In this document: positions 54,915-62,092 of the stretch, in pieces | Numbering within the stretch: the first letter of the stretch is position 1 | Layout: every line of letters starts with the position of its first letter | Source: Mesorhizobium loti R88b | GTDB taxonomy: Bacteria > Pseudomonadota > Alphaproteobacteria > Rhizobiales > Rhizobiaceae | Length of the DNA: 64,000 bases | Direction of reading: 5' to 3' | Assembly: GCF_013170845.1 (NCBI RefSeq) | Contig: NZ_CP033367.1 | Coordinates: 3,225,001-3,289,000 of the forward strand | The notes under the pieces: model-generated | Told to the model about the DNA's origin: nothing | Databases searched by the model: none | Seen by the model: only the letters and a program-made list of their open reading frames with translations | Made by a program: the position numbers and the translations under genes

Positions 54915-55547
54915 ATGAAACATTCAGCGGCCGAAATCCTGCGCGAATACGGACCCTTTCCAGGTGTGGAGCGGGTGCATGGGGTGAGCTTCGACGGCGA
55001 GAACGTGTGGTTTGCTTCTGGCGAGAAGCTCAACGCCTTCGACCCGCAAAGCGGACAGAAGCTGCGGTCGATAGATGTCGCCGCACATGCCGGCACTGCC
55101 TATGACGGCCGGCATTTCTTCCAGCTCGCCAATGATCGCATCCAGAAGATCGATCCCGATACCGGCGCGGTGCTTTCCACCATCCCGGCGCCCGGCGGTG
55201 GAGGCGACTCCGGGCTGACCTGGGCCGAAGGCACGCTTTGGGTGGGGCAGTACCGCGAGCGCAAGATCCACCAGATCGATGCCGAGACCGGGAAAATCCT
55301 GCGCACCATCGAATCCAACCGCTTCGTCACCGGGGTGACCTGGGTGGATGGCGAGCTGTGGCACGCCACCTGGGAAGGCGACGAGAGCGACCTGCGCCGC
55401 GTCGATCCAAAAACCGGCAAGGTTCTGGAAAAGCTCGACATGCCCGATGGCATCGGTGTCTCGGGGATGGAGTCCGATGGCGGCGACCGCCTCTTCTGCG
55501 GCAGCACATCCGATGGCGTGGTGCGGGCGGTGCGCCGGCCGAAATGA
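54915..55547 (+). CDS. Beta-propeller (YncE/glutamine cyclotransferase-like) protein
   Basis: A 210-residue protein made of repeated blade-like units (VSFDGENVWFASGEKLNAFD, GLTWAEGTLWVGQYRERKI, GVTWVDGELWHATWEGDE). It has no signal peptide. Such short propellers are relatives of YncE and glutaminyl-peptide cyclotransferase, but catalytic residues cannot be confirmed. It lies 36 nt after the TPR regulator on the same strand. Confidence 0.75.
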   Translation: MKHSAAEILREYGPFPGVERVHGVSFDGENVWFASGEKLNAFDPQSGQKLRSIDVAAHAGTAYDGRHFFQLANDRIQKIDPDTGAVLSTIPAPGGGGDSGLTWAEGTLWVGQYRERKIHQIDAETGKILRTIESNRFVTGVTWVDGELWHATWEGDESDLRRVDPKTGKVLEKLDMPDGIGVSGMESDGGDRLFCGSTSDGVVRAVRRPK

Positions 55548-55679
55548 GCCGGGTCTTCTGACGCAGACATCAGGTCGCGCCTCGCGAATTTGTCCGCGGC
55601 GACTGGTCGTCGCCCAAGGTCGTGCCTAGATAGGCTCCGATGGGCAACCGCCCGGACATCTCTTCGCAAAGGACCTGAC

Positions 55680-56510
55680 ATGCCCGAACAGATAACGCTG
55701 AACGACGGCGCCACCATTCCCCAGCTTGGCCTTGGCGTGTGGCAGGTCGACCATGACATCACCGCCGATGTGGTGGGCTGGGCAATCAAGGCCGGCTACC
55801 GGCTGATCGACACCGCCGAGGGTTATCAGAACGAGGAAGGGGTCGGCGAGGCGATCCGCGCCGCCGATGTGCCGAGAAGCGAGCTGTTCATCACCTCGAA
55901 GCTGCGCAATGGCGCCCACCAGCGCGATGCGGCCCTGCGTGCCTTCGACGATACGATGAAGAAGCTCGGCATCGAGCAGCTCGATTTGTTCCTGATCCAC
56001 TGGCCGGTGCCCAGCCAGGACAAATATGTCGAAGCCTGGAAGACTTTGGTCGAGTTGCAGAAGGGTGGCCGCATCAAGTCGGTCGGCGTCTCGAACTTCA
56101 ACAAGGATCATCTGGAACGGATCATTGGCGAGACCGGCGTGACGCCCGTCGTCAACCAGATCGAACTGCATCCGCGCTTCCAGCAGCGCGCGCTCAGGGA
56201 GTTTCATGCCGGGCACAACATCCACACCGAAAGCTGGAGCCCGCTGGGCAGCGGCCGGCTGCTCGGTGACCCGACCATCGCGGGCATTGCCAAAAAACAC
56301 GGCAAATCCGCCGCGCAGACCATGATTCGATGGCACCTCCAGGAAGGGCTGATCGTCATTCCAAAATCGATCCAGCAAGACCGCATCGCGGCCAATTTCG
56401 ATGTCTTCGATTTCGAGCTGGATGCGCAGGATCTGAAGGCGATCGCAGGCATGGATTCGGCTGACGGACGCGGCGGCCCGAACCCGGCCACGGCTTCGTT
56501 TTTGTTTTGA
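55680..56510 (+). CDS. Aldo/keto reductase (2,5-diketogluconate reductase-like)
   Basis: A 276-residue reductase of the short AKR5 type. The tetrad is Asp44, Tyr49, Lys74, His107 (LIDTAEGYQNEEGVGEAI, ITSKL, LFLIHWPVP). The NADPH region is VIPKSIQQDRIAANFDVFDF. ATG 55680 is chosen: AAAGGA lies upstream and the family N-terminus starts there. Its stop is immediately convergent with the Rieske gene. Confidence 0.93.
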   Translation: MPEQITLNDGATIPQLGLGVWQVDHDITADVVGWAIKAGYRLIDTAEGYQNEEGVGEAIRAADVPRSELFITSKLRNGAHQRDAALRAFDDTMKKLGIEQLDLFLIHWPVPSQDKYVEAWKTLVELQKGGRIKSVGVSNFNKDHLERIIGETGVTPVVNQIELHPRFQQRALREFHAGHNIHTESWSPLGSGRLLGDPTIAGIAKKHGKSAAQTMIRWHLQEGLIVIPKSIQQDRIAANFDVFDFELDAQDLKAIAGMDSADGRGGPNPATASFLF

Positions 56511-56511
56511 G

Positions 56512-56829
56512 CTAGTCTGGCAGATCGACCAGCACGGCGCCGCCTTCCAAGCGCGCCGAATAGCTCTTGAGATTGATGCAGGGCGGCAGACGTTTGGCTG
56601 CGCCGGTGCGATAGTCGAAGGCGCCGCCGTGCTTGGGGCATTCGACCTCGTAGTCCATCACCAGCCCGTCGGCGAGATGGACCGCCTCATGGGTGCACAG
56701 CCCGTCGGTGCAAAACACTTCGTCGTCGGGCGAGCGGAAGATGGCGTAGGTCCGGCCGCCATGATCGAAACGGAGCGCGCCTTCCTGTTCGATGTCGTCG
56801 AGCCCGCAGGCCTTGATCCAACTGGACAT
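56512..56829 (-). CDS. Rieske-type [2Fe-2S] ferredoxin
   Basis: A 105-residue soluble Rieske protein. Ligand boxes are C45-T-H47 (GLCTHEAVHL) and C64-x2-H67 (VECPKHGGAFD), the normal C-x-H...C-x2-H arrangement. Such small ferredoxins pass electrons to oxygenases; a membrane hydroxylase-family enzyme is two genes upstream in the same minus-strand block. ATG 56829 starts the domain; the longer open frame upstream is not used. Confidence 0.92.
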   Translation of the reverse strand: MSSWIKACGLDDIEQEGALRFDHGGRTYAIFRSPDDEVFCTDGLCTHEAVHLADGLVMDYEVECPKHGGAFDYRTGAAKRLPPCINLKSYSARLEGGAVLVDLPD

Positions 56830-56903
56830 GTTTCTCACCCTAAATTCGATCGCGAACGGCGGCCGGAACGGCTGAAACCGCTCCGGAGGCCCCAGTCTCG
56901 GCT

Positions 56904-57845
56904 CTAGTTCTTGCCAAGATAGTCGGTGGCGTTGGCTGGCGTGACCAGTTCGAACGGCACATAGACGACACGGTCGACCTTCTCGCCCTTGGCGAGGGCG
57001 AGTGCCGCATCGACACCGCCGCCGCCCTGGCCCTTGGCGTTCTGGAACACCGTCACAGCCAGGTCGCCCGCCTTCATCGCCTGCAGGCCATCCTGGGTGG
57101 CGTCGATGCCGCCGACGACAACGTTCTTCATGTCGATGCCATTGGCCTTCAGCGCCAGGATGGCACCGATGGCGGATTCGTCGTTGTTGGCGATGACAGC
57201 ATCCGGGGCAGGGCCTGCCGTCAGCCAGTTGGTCATCAGGTTCTGCGCATTGTCGCGTGCCCATTCGGACGACTGCTTGTCGGTGACCTTGATGAAGTTG
57301 CACATGTCGGTGGCGAAGATCTGTTCGACGTCCTTGGTCCGCTGCAGCGCCGCTTGGTGAACAAGGCTGCCCATGACGATGTAGGCCGTGGCGCCAGCGG
57401 ATTTGCCCTTCGCGCGCAAGAGCTTACACACTTCGAATGCCTCGATCGTGCCGGATTCCGTTTCGTTGGAGCCAACATAGACTTGGCTTGCCGGCAGATT
57501 CTTCATGTCGGACGGTTCGAGGTTGACGAAGACCAGCGGAATGCCGGCCTTGGCGGCTTCGTCGCTGATCGTCTTCGACGCGTTGGTGTCGACCAGCGTG
57601 ACGATGATGGCATCGACGCCGCTTGCGATGAAGTTCTTGACCTGGTCGAGTTGCTTGGCGACGTCGTTCTGCGCATCCTCGACCTGGATGCCGGCGCCTT
57701 TTTCCTTGGCGCGGTCCTGCATGCCGTGCATCAGCAGCGTCTGGAAATTGTTGTCGAAGTTGACGATGCTGACGCCGATCTTGGCGGCGAAGGCTGATGT
57801 CGACATCAAAGTGGCCAGCGCCGTCGAAATGAGAAATTTCTTCAC
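56904..57845 (-). CDS. Periplasmic sugar-binding protein, orphan
   Basis: A 313-residue RbsB-type binding protein with signal peptide MKKFLISTALATLMSTSAFA. The core has KIGVSIVNFDNNFQTLLMHGM, VDAIIVTLVDTNAS, NNDESAIGAILALKANGID and VVGGIDATQDGLQAM. The start is GTG 57845 with GGGAGGAAAC upstream. No ATPase or permease gene is adjacent on either side, so it either borrows another importer or serves as a receptor. It is placed between the Rieske and hydroxylase genes. Confidence 0.92.
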   Translation of the reverse strand: MKKFLISTALATLMSTSAFAAKIGVSIVNFDNNFQTLLMHGMQDRAKEKGAGIQVEDAQNDVAKQLDQVKNFIASGVDAIIVTLVDTNASKTISDEAAKAGIPLVFVNLEPSDMKNLPASQVYVGSNETESGTIEAFEVCKLLRAKGKSAGATAYIVMGSLVHQAALQRTKDVEQIFATDMCNFIKVTDKQSSEWARDNAQNLMTNWLTAGPAPDAVIANNDESAIGAILALKANGIDMKNVVVGGIDATQDGLQAMKAGDLAVTVFQNAKGQGGGGVDAALALAKGEKVDRVVYVPFELVTPANATDYLGKN

Positions 57846-57955
57846 GGTTTCCTCCCTTGGATGGAGTGCCGGTTCACTCCTCCCTTGATTACCGGCCCTT
57901 GCGGGATGGCTGGATGGATGGCTGGCGCCATCCGTGTGGCTGTCTGGTCGGGCTG

Positions 57956-58960
57956 TCAGTTGGCGGCGTTGGCACGCGCCTTCTTCTTCTCGTAGCGAGC
58001 CTGCATGCGGGCCTCACCTTCCTTGCTGCCGTCGTGGAAAGTGCCCAACCATCGGTCGAACGGGATGAGCCCGTCGCCGTAGTTCACCTCGAAATATTTG
58101 TGGTGGAGGTAGTGGATGTAGGCGTGGCTATCGATGCTGGTGTCTTCGCCGAGTTCGACCTTGTCGAAGCCGACGTGGCCGGGAATGGCGCCGAAGCCGG
58201 CATAGTGGAGTTGATAGAGCGCCAGCAGTGGGTTCGACGGGATGATCAGGTGCCAGAATGCAACGCCGAGATAGCCGAACTGCTCGACAGGATGCATCGC
58301 CAGCGACGACCATGGCGACGGGTTGACCGAATTGTGGTGCACCGAGTGCACCCATTTGTAGAGTGGCGGCCAGTGGATCGCCCGGTGCAGGAGGAAGAAA
58401 TGCGTCTCGTGGATGATCGGCACCACCAGCGCCAGGCAGAACAGGTATACGGGGTGCTCCGCGACCGTCAGCCACGGCACGTAGCCATTGGCGTAGGCAT
58501 AGAGGATCGCCACCTCGATCGCTGTCCAGATCGGCATGCCGGTGCCGAAGGTGCGCAGCATGTTGTCGAGATTCTGGTTCTGGAAGAAGAACGCCTTGCT
58601 CTTTTGCTCCGACGGCCATTTGCCGTTGTATTTGAATCGGTTGCCCTGGCTTCTCAAGATGTAGAGTCGGATCTCGAAAGCGCCGAAGAACAGAAGCAAT
58701 GCCGCGCAGTTGACGAGGAACAGCCGTAGGATCCAGCCCCAGCCAATCGTCTTCATCACCTCGACATCGGGCACCACGAAGTGCCACCAGGCCACCGCCG
58801 AGAGCGCGAAGAGGAGATTGTAGGGCAGGAAATAGTGCGGCAGCCATTTCAGGAACGCCAGCGGTCGCGGCGGGAAGGTAAAGAGCGGCGCGGTGCCGGC
58901 AGGCTCGTTCGGAGCCCAGTCGCCGCGCTTGTTGCGTGTTCCGTATTTCAGATCGTCCAT
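57956..58960 (-). CDS. Fatty acid hydroxylase/sterol desaturase-family membrane enzyme
   Basis: A 334-residue protein with four or more membrane helices. The eight-His di-iron motifs are present: HETHFFLLHR, HSVHHNS, and HYLHHKYFEVNYG. Members hydroxylate or desaturate lipids, carotenoids or sterols. ATG 58960 begins the conserved MDDLKYGTRN N-terminus. A GTG at 58987 that overlaps the preceding stop (GTGA) is an alternative. Coupled to the PanB-like gene; the neighbouring Rieske protein is a possible electron donor. Confidence 0.88.
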   Translation of the reverse strand: MDDLKYGTRNKRGDWAPNEPAGTAPLFTFPPRPLAFLKWLPHYFLPYNLLFALSAVAWWHFVVPDVEVMKTIGWGWILRLFLVNCAALLLFFGAFEIRLYILRSQGNRFKYNGKWPSEQKSKAFFFQNQNLDNMLRTFGTGMPIWTAIEVAILYAYANGYVPWLTVAEHPVYLFCLALVVPIIHETHFFLLHRAIHWPPLYKWVHSVHHNSVNPSPWSSLAMHPVEQFGYLGVAFWHLIIPSNPLLALYQLHYAGFGAIPGHVGFDKVELGEDTSIDSHAYIHYLHHKYFEVNYGDGLIPFDRWLGTFHDGSKEGEARMQARYEKKKARANAAN

Positions 58961-58983
58961 GGCGGTCTCACGAGGGCTTGGTT

Positions 58984-59775
58984 TCACAAAGACTGGGAGA
59001 GAGTGAGGAAGCGGTCATGGGCGGCATCGTCCATGTCCACCTGGTGCCTGGCCTCGGGGTAAAGGCCATCGGCCACGTCGCGGCCAAACGCGCGGAAGGC
59101 GGCGATGCGCTTTTCCTGCAGTTCGGCTTCCAGCGTGACGAAGTCGGCGTAGCGCCTGGCGTGGCGCGGATAGTGGCCGGTATGACTGCCGAGCACGTCA
59201 CAGGAAAACAGATACTGCGTGTCGCAGGCGCTGCCGCAACCCATGCCCATGGTGATCAGCGGCGTCGAGCGGGTGATGTGCTCGGCAAGCCTGAACGGCA
59301 CCACTTCGACCTCGATGCAGGCCGCGCCAGCGTTCTCCAAATCCTTGGCGGCGCGCAACACTTTAATGGCCTCTTCGGCTGACCTGCCGATGGCGCGGAA
59401 ATTCGTCCAGGTGGCGCGGTTCGGCACCAGGCCGACATGTCCGGTGACGGGAATGCCTTCCGCCGCCATGGCTTCGATGAAGCGCGGCGAATGCGATGAA
59501 TAGACCGCATCGGCGCCGCGCTTCATCATTGCGAAGCCGAGCCGCACCGCCTCATCAGGCGAGGCGACCGCGCCATGCGGCATGCCGACGGAGAGGAAGG
59601 CGAAGGGTGCTGCCTGGCGAATGGCTTCGAGATTGTGGTCGGGTTCGCAGGACAGGATGACGATGTCGCTGGCGACGGCGGCGCAGGCCTCGGCCGGCGT
59701 GTCGACATGCAATTGCAGCCATTTGCGGCTGCCCTTGGTGCTCTGGAGGTCGTGTACTGTCAGCCGTCTCGTCAC
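58984..59775 (-). CDS. Divergent PanB-like (ketopantoate hydroxymethyltransferase family) protein
   Basis: A 263-residue TIM-barrel protein. It keeps PanB landmarks GIPVTGHVGLVP and MGMGCGSACDTQYLFSCDVLG, plus an Glu-rich EVEVVP strand. The first two metal-binding loops differ: the usual VGDSLG is ILSCEPDHN and the usual AD(M/L)PF is SVGMPHG, so the Mg-ligand Asp residues appear lost. It may not be a pantothenate enzyme. GTG 59775 is preferred as start because GGGAGGA lies 6 nt upstream; ATG 59790 would place that site inside the gene. It is the first gene after lacI in the block. Confidence 0.8.
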   Translation of the reverse strand: MTRRLTVHDLQSTKGSRKWLQLHVDTPAEACAAVASDIVILSCEPDHNLEAIRQAAPFAFLSVGMPHGAVASPDEAVRLGFAMMKRGADAVYSSHSPRFIEAMAAEGIPVTGHVGLVPNRATWTNFRAIGRSAEEAIKVLRAAKDLENAGAACIEVEVVPFRLAEHITRSTPLITMGMGCGSACDTQYLFSCDVLGSHTGHYPRHARRYADFVTLEAELQEKRIAAFRAFGRDVADGLYPEARHQVDMDDAAHDRFLTLSQSL

Positions 59776-59835
59776 CAGTGATCCTCCCATTTGCGAGAGG
59801 CGTAGCATCGCGGGCGGCGAATGGCCGCTTGTTCC

Positions 59836-59853
59836 TTGATCAAATCAGATCAA
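59836..59853. promoter_or_regulatory. Candidate LacI operator upstream of the PanB-like gene
   Basis: TTGATC-AAATCA-GATCAA is a perfect 6-bp inverted repeat located between the lacI stop and the PanB-like start. Its core TGAT-N8-ATCA (59837-59852) has the same geometry as the site at 60869-60884 in front of lacI. A shared LacI operator is inferred. It overlaps the last codons of lacI. Confidence 0.5.
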
Positions 59854-60857
59854 AGGTTCTCAGCGGTAAAGGTGATGAAGCGGATCGGCGGGTTTTCGAT
59901 CGGCAGGTCGTGCAGGCCAAGCCGGGCCAGGATGAGGTCGATGGCGCGGCGCGCCTGCGCTTCCGGCGCCTGGTCGAGCACGACGTCCATGGTCCCCGCG
60001 CGCAGGGCCGCACTGCTGCGCTCGGTCAGTTCATGGCCGACGAAGAAAATTTCGTGGCGGCGCGGACGGCGTGCCAGCACCTCGTTCAATGAGCCATTGC
60101 CACCCCCGGCATTGTAGAAGCCGGCGAGATCCGGGCGCTGGCCCAGCACATCGACGAGAAGGTCAGCGCTGCGGTGGCCCTCATCATGACCGAACAGCAC
60201 CTCGACAAAGGCGAGGTCGGCGCGCGGATGCTCGGCAAGATAATCGGAAAAGCCGTGGATGCGGTCGCGGTGCACCTGGTAGATTTGGCTGTGGCAGAGC
60301 GCGACGATGCTGCCGCTGCCCGTCTGCATGCGGCTCATCAATTGCGCGGCCATGCGGCCGGCGGCGTAATTGTCAATGCCGACATAATCGGCCTTCGAGC
60401 CTGCGATGCGGGTCACCACCTGGACCGTCGGCACGCCTTGCGCCTCGACTTCGGCCAGGGCCGCACGGATCAGCGGGTCGTCTGGCACCGCCAGGATCAG
60501 CCCGCCACGGCGCATGCCGGGCTCGCGGATGCGCCGGGCGACGGCGGAAGCGTCGCCTTCGTCGAGGAAGGTCCGGTGCACAGCGACAGTGCGGTCGAGC
60601 GTAGCCGCGATGCGCTCGAAGGCGCGGGACAGTCGGGAGAAAAAAGTCGAGTCCGGCCGCACCAGGATGACCTCGATGCGGAGGATGCCGCGATGCGCCT
60701 CGGGAAGCCGGCGCGGATAGTCGAGCGAGCGGGCGGCGGCGACCACCTTCTCCACCGTCTCGGGTCGCACGCCGCCCCGGCCGTTGAGCACGCGCTCGAC
60801 CGTTGCCGTGCCAACGCCGGCGCGGCGGGCAATGGCGGCGAAGGTCGGCTTGGGGAT
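59850..60857 (-). CDS. LacI-family regulator, apparent ATC start
   Basis: A 335-residue LacI repressor if translation begins at the ATC codon 60857. The HTH (KPTFAAIARRAGVGTATVERVLNG) and hinge lie upstream of the first normal start (GTG 60791), which would delete the DNA-binding domain. The ligand domain (LVRPDSTFFSRL, GGLILAVPDDPLI, VGIDNYAAGRMAAQL, FVGHELTERSSAA) follows. A GGGAGG site sits 5-6 nt before the ATC. No ATG, GTG or TTG occurs in frame between ATC and the upstream stop at 60882. It could be ATC initiation, a mutated ATG, or a small indel. It probably regulates itself and the PanB-like operon. Confidence 0.82.
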   Translation of the reverse strand: MPKPTFAAIARRAGVGTATVERVLNGRGGVRPETVEKVVAAARSLDYPRRLPEAHRGILRIEVILVRPDSTFFSRLSRAFERIAATLDRTVAVHRTFLDEGDASAVARRIREPGMRRGGLILAVPDDPLIRAALAEVEAQGVPTVQVVTRIAGSKADYVGIDNYAAGRMAAQLMSRMQTGSGSIVALCHSQIYQVHRDRIHGFSDYLAEHPRADLAFVEVLFGHDEGHRSADLLVDVLGQRPDLAGFYNAGGGNGSLNEVLARRPRRHEIFFVGHELTERSSAALRAGTMDVVLDQAPEAQARRAIDLILARLGLHDLPIENPPIRFITFTAENL

Positions 60858-60863
60858 GGCACC

Positions 60864-60889
60864 CTCCCTGATGCGATTTGATCAGGGAG
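60864..60889. promoter_or_regulatory. Inverted repeat over lacI promoter and ribosome binding site
   Basis: CTCCCTGAT (60864-60872) and ATCAGGGAG (60881-60889) are exact 9-bp inverted repeats with an 8-nt spacer. On the lacI mRNA the second arm overlaps the ribosome binding site GGGAGG, so a hairpin would mask it. As DNA, it has the TGAT-N8-ATCA core also seen at 59837-59852. A TATGAT -10-like element lies just upstream on the minus strand (60892-60897). Autoregulatory operator is the simplest reading. Confidence 0.55.
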
Positions 60890-60913
60890 TTATCATACTT
60901 TTGTTGGGAAAGC

Positions 60914-61222
60914 TCAGATCCCCGACCCATCCAGCTGCTGTGCATCCTCGCCTTCCCAGGGCGCCGGCAGCGCGCCGCCGCGGCTGAGGTTGGCCGAGGG
61001 CAGGGGCATCCAGCACTTCAGCTCCGGGTCGGCATATTCGACGACGCGGCCGGGCGAGGAATCCGACGCGCGCCAGCCTTCGCCGGCGAACTGGTCGCCA
61101 CGTGCCCAATAGGCGAGGTCGACCTCCGCCGGCCCTTGTTCGGAGGGGCGCACCGTGACCAGGATGCGGCTGCCGTCCTTCGGCGCCGTCGACATGTGGC
61201 GCCACCGTTCGGGCTCGTCCAT
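60914..61222 (-). CDS. Hypothetical protein (102 aa)
   Basis: A 102-residue polar protein starting MDEPERWRHMSTAPKDGSRILV, with a GGAGGAA ribosome binding site. The STAPKDG...YWARGDQFAGEGWRAS pattern recalls small proteins of phage- and integrative-element origin that begin with an APKDG motif, but I cannot name the family. C-terminus is disordered-looking. It ends 56 nt before lacI on the same strand. Confidence 0.72.
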   Translation of the reverse strand: MDEPERWRHMSTAPKDGSRILVTVRPSEQGPAEVDLAYWARGDQFAGEGWRASDSSPGRVVEYADPELKCWMPLPSANLSRGGALPAPWEGEDAQQLDGSGI

Positions 61223-61357
61223 CGTATTTCCTCCTGCCTTTGTGCGGGGTGAAGTGTCGCCTCGCCATTGATGGTGGTCAACCCACACTTTGTCGGATTA
61301 CATCGGCCATCTCCGTCCTAGGTCTGGCGATGTTCGCCAGGACAAGGAGAGGCATTC

Positions 61358-62026
61358 ATGCGTGACAAGGTCGAGCCGGGCGAGATGAAACTGTATTTCA
61401 GCCGCAATCCCAATCCGCGCCTGGCGGTCGCGGTGGCGCGCCACCTCAAGGCCCGGGTGACCTTCGAATTCGCCTCACCGTTCGCGCCGGGGCAGGCCGA
61501 CAAATACCGTCCGCTCAATCCCAATCTTTCCATCCCGATACTGGCATGGCCGGGCGGCAGCCTGTGGGAGACGGACGCCATCGCCTGCCGTCTGTCGCGG
61601 GATGTCGGATCGGATTTCTGGCGCACCGGCGATGACGAGCCCGACATGATCCGCTGGCTGAGCTGGGGCAAGGAGAATTTTGCCAGGGCCTGCGACATGG
61701 TGCATTTCGAGCGCGGCACCAAGCAGCGCTATCACATAGGCCCGATTGATCAGCTGCTGGTCGAGGAGGGGCTGAAGCTTTTCGAGAAAACGGCGGCGAT
61801 CCTGGAGGTGGAGTTGGCCAACCGGCAATGGCTGGTGGGACATTCGGTCTCTTACGCCGATTTCCGCATGGCGACGTTCCTGGCTTTCAATGATGTCGGC
61901 GGCCTGCCGCTTGGCGATTATCCAGCGCTCATCAGCTGGTATCGCCGGCTCGAAGCCATCGAGGCCTGGCGCGATCCGTTCGCCGGGCTCGATGCGCCCG
62001 AACTGCCACCCGTAAAATCCAGCTGA
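61358..62026 (+). CDS. Glutathione S-transferase-family protein
   Basis: A 222-residue GST-fold protein. The N-terminal thioredoxin-like domain begins MKLYFSRNPNPRLAVAVARHL and has the cis-Pro loop LSIPIL with WETDAIACRL for glutathione gamma-Glu contact. The C-terminal helical domain includes WLVGHSVSYADFRMATFL. A catalytic Cys is absent at the usual site, so Ser12/Tyr-type activity or a non-enzymatic role is likely. AAGGAGAGG precedes the ATG. A perfect 7-bp palindrome (61324-61340) lies just upstream and may be an operator. Confidence 0.9.
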   Translation: MRDKVEPGEMKLYFSRNPNPRLAVAVARHLKARVTFEFASPFAPGQADKYRPLNPNLSIPILAWPGGSLWETDAIACRLSRDVGSDFWRTGDDEPDMIRWLSWGKENFARACDMVHFERGTKQRYHIGPIDQLLVEEGLKLFEKTAAILEVELANRQWLVGHSVSYADFRMATFLAFNDVGGLPLGDYPALISWYRRLEAIEAWRDPFAGLDAPELPPVKSS

Positions 62027-62092
62027 GGCGCTGCGCGAAAAGCGCGCTGCGCCAATGACACGACCGATCGGCCTGGGCTTACTTGGCTGGAC

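Noticed and set aside
57916..57933. 7-bp hairpin GGATGGC/GCCATCC after the hydroxylase gene
   Set aside because: It lies in a GGATGG direct-repeat tract and has no T-run, so a terminator call is not secure.
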